Source: Buddleja alternifolia (lineage: Eukaryota; Streptophyta; Magnoliopsida; Lamiales; Scrophulariaceae). Taken from it: a DNA stretch of 64,000 nt. Positions within the stretch are counted from its first letter, which is position 1, and each line of letters starts with the position of its first letter. Where the stretch lies: assembly GCA_019426215.1 (NCBI GenBank), contig CM033403.1, positions 3,177,001 to 3,241,000 on the forward strand, in the 5' to 3' direction. This document shows positions 59,176 through 64,000 of the stretch, piece after piece. The notes beneath the pieces are model-generated. The model saw nothing but the letters and a program-made list of their open reading frames with translations, had not been told where the DNA came from and searched no databases. A program made the position numbers and the translations under genes.

Positions 59176-60070
59176 CATCCTTAAGAAGAGACTGCAAGTG
59201 ATCATATTTTTGTGCTCAATTTAACATTTTCTTCGTTTATTAATTATTATTTTTGGGGGCAATTTGAATGTTTCTTTGAGAGTATTCAAAGGATTAATTA
59301 AACTCATAAAAATATATTACTAACAACAACAAAACCCATAAAAGTAAGTGATTATGCTTGAAACAGAAAAAAGCCAAATAGTGATTGTAATATTTAATTA
59401 GTTCAGAAAAACTAAATAAAACTATGCATGCATGGAGTTCATTTATGAGAAGCAAGAAACAGGTTACACGAAAGAGCCGATGAAGAAGCCATTGTTTGAA
59501 GAATTTATTGCACAACCAATTGTGAGTTTCCCTGAATGAAGCTGCTTTTATGTTCTCTCTCTCTTTCTCACTCTCTCTCTCTCTATATATATATGTATAT
59601 ATACACACACTTAAGAATATGTCATTACTTAACTTCTTATCTTCCCACGTGTTTATAGTCATGCGGTGAGAAGTTCGTAATAAGTGTATATATACATATT
59701 TTGACTCAATATCTGGCCAGTGGCTGGCTCAATAACACAAAGTGGGATTAGTCTTATATCCAATATGGTGTAGTAAAACTTGTGAGAAACTAAATAAATA
59801 TATATATATATATATTATATAGTATGTACGTAATATTTTATTTGAGTATAAATGTAAATATTAGATACTAGATGAGATATATAGAACTTGCAATTTTAGA
59901 AGTTCGTGACTTTGTGTAACGATTCATTAAAGTCACGATTCATTTTTTGGGCTTCGAGTTTCAATATCATTATATTTGTCCTTACAGTAGAATTCATGAG
60001 GAATTCACCATACATATACTGTAACAAAAAATTATTATTAGTGACAATATGAAAATTGTTATTAGATATA
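58912..60070. repeat. Intergenic DNA with microsatellites
   Basis: A GGTCCGGGT duplication is at about 58983-59006, a (TA)n run at 59132-59169, and (CT)n followed by (TA)n at about 59553-59610. A 122-codon minus-strand frame (59294-59662) consists largely of translated simple repeat and hydrophobic AT-rich sequence and is not called as a gene. Confidence 0.7.
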
Positions 60071-60078
60071 CATAATGA

Positions 60079-60663
60079 GGGGAAAAATTCAAAAGCATCC
60101 CTGAGGTTTTAACGAATTGTCAAAATCATCCCAAAGATTTTTAATTTGTTCAATGTCATCCTTTTGACCAAATATTATTGGTTAATTCCAACATATAAAG
60201 GTATTTTTTTTTTTCTGAATCAATAATTTAGTAAATAGTGGACAATTTGAATTAGGTTGTAATTCCAAACTTGAACATGATATTATATAAGGTTTGAGTT
60301 ACTCAACTTGTCAATCATAAAATTGTATTAATGAGTAAATAGGACAGAGTTTAAATTATATTTAAGTGCAATTTAGTAAAAAAATTGCTTTATTTCTCAA
60401 AATTTGAGAGACATTATTGACAAAATTAAAAAACCTAGGGATGACTTTGACAATCTACGAAAAGCTCAGAGACAATTTTGAATTTTCCTGAGATTGTTTT
60501 GTATTATTTAATAATTGTTTGAGCACAAGTACAAAATTGCCCTTCAATTGTCCAAATTTCTCATAAAGATTTTATTTGAAGGAAAACATTAATAAAATTA
60601 AAAACTTCAAGGAGGATATCGACAATAAATTGAAACCTCAGGGATGGTTTTGAATTTTTTTCC
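60079..60663. mobile_element. hAT-type MITE
   Basis: 585 bp with imperfect terminal inverted repeats over about 50 bp (left GGGGAAAAATTCAAAAGCAT; right complement GGAAAAAAATTCAAAACCAT, both followed by CCCTGAGGTTT). It is flanked by an 8-bp duplication, CATAATGA (60071-60078, 60664-60671), the size made by hAT transposases. There is no coding capacity. Confidence 0.8.
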
Positions 60664-60671
60664 CATAATGA

Positions 60672-61129
60672 TTGACAATAAATCTTGTTATATTATTATA
60701 ATGATTTTAGTGACAATAATCATTTTTAAATTATTTCAATTTAGTGACAAATGACAACACACATATAGTGTCAATTATTTTATCCATTGATTTTTTTTAT
60801 TTTTTTTTCTTTGGCATTGGTATTGGCACTTTTCTTAGAAAAGTAGATGTGACATTCGTTATACAGACGCGGGGCCAGGGGGCTAGTAGGGGCACCCGCC
60901 CCCACTCAACTTTGAGAAGAAAAAAAAATTGGACCTAAAAACTTTTGATATTTGAAATTTTGTCCCTCCAAAATCTAAACATATCAAGTTTTTCCCTCTT
61001 TTATTTGTATTCGCCCTCATCCCGTACCCCAAATTATGGATACATCTATGGTTATATACAGGTCCAATATTGTCATTATATACTGGAAATATGATCATAA
61101 AGTTATCTTCTATCGTGCTTTACCACAAG
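60672..61129. other. Intergenic, AT-rich, with a decayed repeat
   Basis: Contains repeats of GTGACAA words and a GCGGGGCCAGGGGGCTAGTA stretch (about 60869) typical of dispersed plant repeats. No gene is seen. Confidence 0.45.
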
Positions 61130-61138
61130 GAAAAATTA

Positions 61139-61715
61139 CACCAACATCCACTGCTGTAATAGATAATTAATTATACAAACTTACCATTTTATAACTGAAA
61201 TTACAAATTCCTAATCTACTATAATTGAAAATTACATTTACCCACCTGAGATCAGTTTTTGATGATGTAACTCATGTGAACTTCCTAAAATGCCCCTGTC
61301 CAAATGTCATTTAGGAAAAATTACTCAACATCCCCTCTTATTTTTGAAATTACACAAACCTCCCTTGTTATAATACATTTTTTACAATCACCTCCTATGT
61401 ACCAAAATTTTTTTAGAATTAGTCCCCCGTAGGGGGTGTTGGTAATTTCAAAAATAAGAGGGGGTTTTTGGTAATTACACATTATAAGAGGAGGTACGGC
61501 TGTAACAAAAATATTATTTCAATTTTTTTATTTTTTTTAATAATTTAAGTGAAGGGCAAAAATGTCATTTAGTATTATTTGACCATTGACCGAGAGTTTT
61601 CAAGGGGTAAATGTAATTTTTAATTATAGTAGACTAGGTATTTGTATTTTCAATTATAAAAGGGTAAATTTATATAATTATCTATTATAACAATGGGTGT
61701 TGAGGTAATTTTCCC
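61139..61715. mobile_element. Mutator-like MITE with long inverted repeats
   Basis: 577 bp. Terminal inverted repeats extend about 120 bp (left GGAAAAATTACACCAACATC ...; right complement GGGAAAATTACCTCAACACC ...), flanked by a 9-bp duplication, TTACCACAA (61130-61138, 61716-61724), as for Mutator-type elements. An inner inverted pair (CTCTTATTTTTGAAATTAC near 61335 and its complement near 61451) suggests a fold-back core or a second nested copy. Confidence 0.85.
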
Positions 61716-61724
61716 TTACCACAA

Positions 61725-63740
61725 TGAACATGCAATTGGGAGAAAACATGTGAGAAGGGTGGGAATGGTATTTGCTCCAGATAAAACATAATGAAACAAA
61801 TTGTATCTAATACAAGTCAAATACTATTTTTAATATTAGGTCCATCTATCATCAGTAACTTTCATTACATGAATTGCGAAAAATGTGCATACATACGCAA
61901 ACTCTTGGCGTTTCTGAATAGACAAATCACATCATTGAGCTTGAAGGACAATGATTTTTTTTTTTTGGGAACTGAATGACAATGATTTAGATTGAATGCA
62001 ATGTGATTAGAACAATTCTAAGTCAATTTGGTATCAATTATTTTATTATTTTGCTTAAAAATAAGTCTAGGAATGCCAGTTGTTTTGGCAATGGCATGAA
62101 AACTTATTTTCAAATGCTACAAGCTTGATGAAGATTAGACCTACGAGTAAAACTGATGTATCAAGATATTAAAGATTTTGCGTTATATTTTCACCAACGC
62201 ATGTGTTTTTCTCTTACTTTCATAATAGTTATTGGTTCATTGTATAAATTGTTAATTAGTGTTTGTTTGGCCTTCCTTATAGGGCGAACACAAAAAACAA
62301 TAATGTTTTTTTTATTCGTCTTGCTAAGGTTCGACCAATCCTGGTCACTCAAAAACAAGATAAGCATACTTTCTATTATTAATTTTACAGAAAGTATGCT
62401 CATCTAATATTTATATTATTTAACATGTGGTTATATGTTTTAAGTGTTTTAATAGTTAGATTTTTCAAGTGTCTTTGTCATTTTATGTAATGACAATGAT
62501 TCGTTTGGACAAAGACAAAATAAAATGTTGAAATGTGAGAAAAGGATAACTATTCCCACTGTCATTGCTGATCTCAGTATATTTCGAGTGATTCTTTTGT
62601 ACTAAATTGTCGATTTCAATATCTAAGTTACTTTCAATGATTAAGATCATGAGGTTAATATTGTTGGGGGATTCAATGGTGTACATTAGATCGAGATCAA
62701 CGATCTCGATCTACCATAGAATTTACCGTCATTAACTTATTTAGTTTGCGTCTTGTCATTTTATTGTCTTGTCATTTTATTTCCTGTCATTTTATTGTCT
62801 TGTCATTTTATTTCCACGTGACGTATGTCGGAAAATCCGAAGTTATTGGTGTCTTTGCTGTAGTTATTTCATGCTACCTTTTGTTATAAGTAATTAAAGT
62901 TTTAATCATTATATTCTATTGTTTTTCAGAAATCTATGATAAAATAAAGTGAATTACATGTATAATGGATTTTAATTGGTTGCCCCATGCAAATACGAGT
63001 AGTTGTCATTGTAGTAATTATATTCGAAATCGATCCTTACCAAACACACAAAATATTGTTCAAATTTAGTTTTATATATTAGCATATCGATCTCAAACAA
63101 GATTTTACCGAACGATCTCGAGTCAAGTAATTTGGATCATCTTTCAACTCTAGGAACATACTCCGAAACTAGATACAGAGCTACGCGTATAGCCAAGACA
63201 AGTTAAGAGTTAATAGTTTATTTTAAAATGTCCATTTTTATATGTTTCTTTATGCACCATAAGGATATCGTTTCTTTCTACTATTCATTAAAATAAATCT
63301 TGAGAAAATATACAGTATGTGGAAACTAGTTATGTCTAGAATTATTGTTGCAAGTATCTTACATTGGGCTAACTATACTCGAGCTTCGAGCTTGGGGAAC
63401 TTGCAGAAATCAATTCTACTAAATTATTATGCTATTGCAGTCTAAACACCGTTATAATGATATTTTAACATTTTGATATAAAATCAATGAAGGGAATGGG
63501 ATTATTCGTGTCGTAAATTAGGATCAGAAAATTAAAATGTACTTAAATTAGTCAATATTATAGGGCACATGCAAATTGATGTAATGAAAAGCGAGGTAAA
63601 ATCGAAACGTTGTTCGCAAATGAAAAGCCATTGCCTCGTTGCCTTTTTCAACCTGAATAAGATTTTCGTCTCATTGCACAACATTTCAACATATACATAT
63701 ACATACATACGTACATATATATATATATATGAGCAAACAT
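61725..63740. other. Intergenic DNA, no gene recognised
   Basis: AT-rich. It holds a small perfect hairpin (AGCATACTTTCT ... AGAAAGTATGCT, about 62362-62402), a 31-bp tandem pair (62754-62815) and a (TA)n/(CATA)n microsatellite (about 63690-63731). Short frames (61791, 62156, 63569) carry no motif. Confidence 0.5.
62754..62815. repeat. Tandem pair of a 31-bp unit
   Basis: TGTCATTTTATTGTCTTGTC followed by ATTTTATTTCC occurs twice in perfect tandem, each unit itself made of two TTGTCATTTTAT-like halves. Confidence 0.9.
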
Positions 63741-63745
63741 GCCAT

Positions 63746-63935
63746 TCAAGCAGAAAATCTGATTTTCTTATCAGCAGCTGCTTCAGGCTTTAGGTGGTTG
63801 AACGAGTAAGAATCGTGAGCAAGAGACTGCGCCAAATAATAGACCCGAATAAGATACAATATGCGCAAGATGTCGAACAATAAGATTAAACACTGCGGAA
63901 ACCAATCTTCGGCTTTGATAAACTCAAGGTCAACA
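63746..63935 (-). CDS. Possible last exon of an unidentified gene
   Basis: An open minus-strand frame of about 60 codons ending in TGA at 63746-63748. Its C-terminal text (AQSLAHDSYSFNHLKPEAAA then DKKIRFSA) has a more protein-like composition than the surrounding AT-rich DNA. No ATG opens it within the window and no family is recognised. It could be the final exon of a gene to the right, or chance. Confidence 0.25.
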
Positions 63936-64000
63936 TATAATTATGCGTAGAAGAACTACTACAGCATATATAGTCATTTCACCACCAAACAAATCAGTGA

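Noticed and set aside
59294..59662. 122-codon minus-strand frame upstream of the ABCC gene
   Set aside because: Its middle is translated CT/TA microsatellite and the rest lacks any motif.

Overview
The window is plant nuclear DNA, most likely from a dicot. The reasons are plant-type LTR retrotransposons primed from initiator tRNA-Met, GT-AG introns, CACTA/hAT/Mutator-type small DNA transposons, and one intron-containing ABC transporter gene that closely resembles Arabidopsis ABCC8 (MRP6). The species cannot be named from this sequence. About 50 kb is nested transposable elements; the host gene and its flank fill the last 14 kb.

Layout. 1-19364 is a nest built from one Copia family carrying an extra env-like ORF. 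The 3' end of an old copy (1-2158) and its 3' LTR (2159-4749 plus 18883-19364) are interrupted first by a non-autonomous CACTA transposon (2867-4353, TSD ATA) and then by a complete 14.1-kb younger copy of the same family (4750-18877, TSD CCATC). 19365-20340 holds an antisense Ty3 gag fragment. 20341-33460 is the 3' part of a Tat/Athila-like Ty3 element, split by a complete minus-strand Copia element (21097-30916, TSD CTAAG). 33537-38760 is a minus-strand chromovirus (3' LTR plus pol) fused to a Copia pol fragment (to about 39410). 39803-47362 is a large LTR element with no coding capacity (LARD type). 47442-50024 is a compact element with one intact gag-protease ORF between two LTRs (TSD ACATG). 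51027-58563 is the ABCC gene in 11 exons on the minus strand. 58564-64000 is AT-rich intergenic DNA with two MITEs and microsatellites.

The retroelement pol genes are all broken by stops or frameshifts; only the small element's gag-protease frame is open. The ABCC gene is complete in every exon and splice site I can check, with a total length matching the family, except for one missing base in an A6 run in exon 1.

The most unusual signals are structural. The leader of the 21097-30916 Copia element contains four hairpins whose stems differ completely in sequence yet pair, and each presents almost the same 18-nt loop. The 6.7-kb non-coding interior of the LARD holds many perfect or near-perfect short hairpins. 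The chromovirus LTR carries a 5S-rRNA-like internal promoter with the box spacing preserved exactly. The younger env-like Copia carries an inverted 247-bp self-copy that looks like reverse-transcriptase template switching. All calls come from reading the sequence; no searches or folding programs were run.
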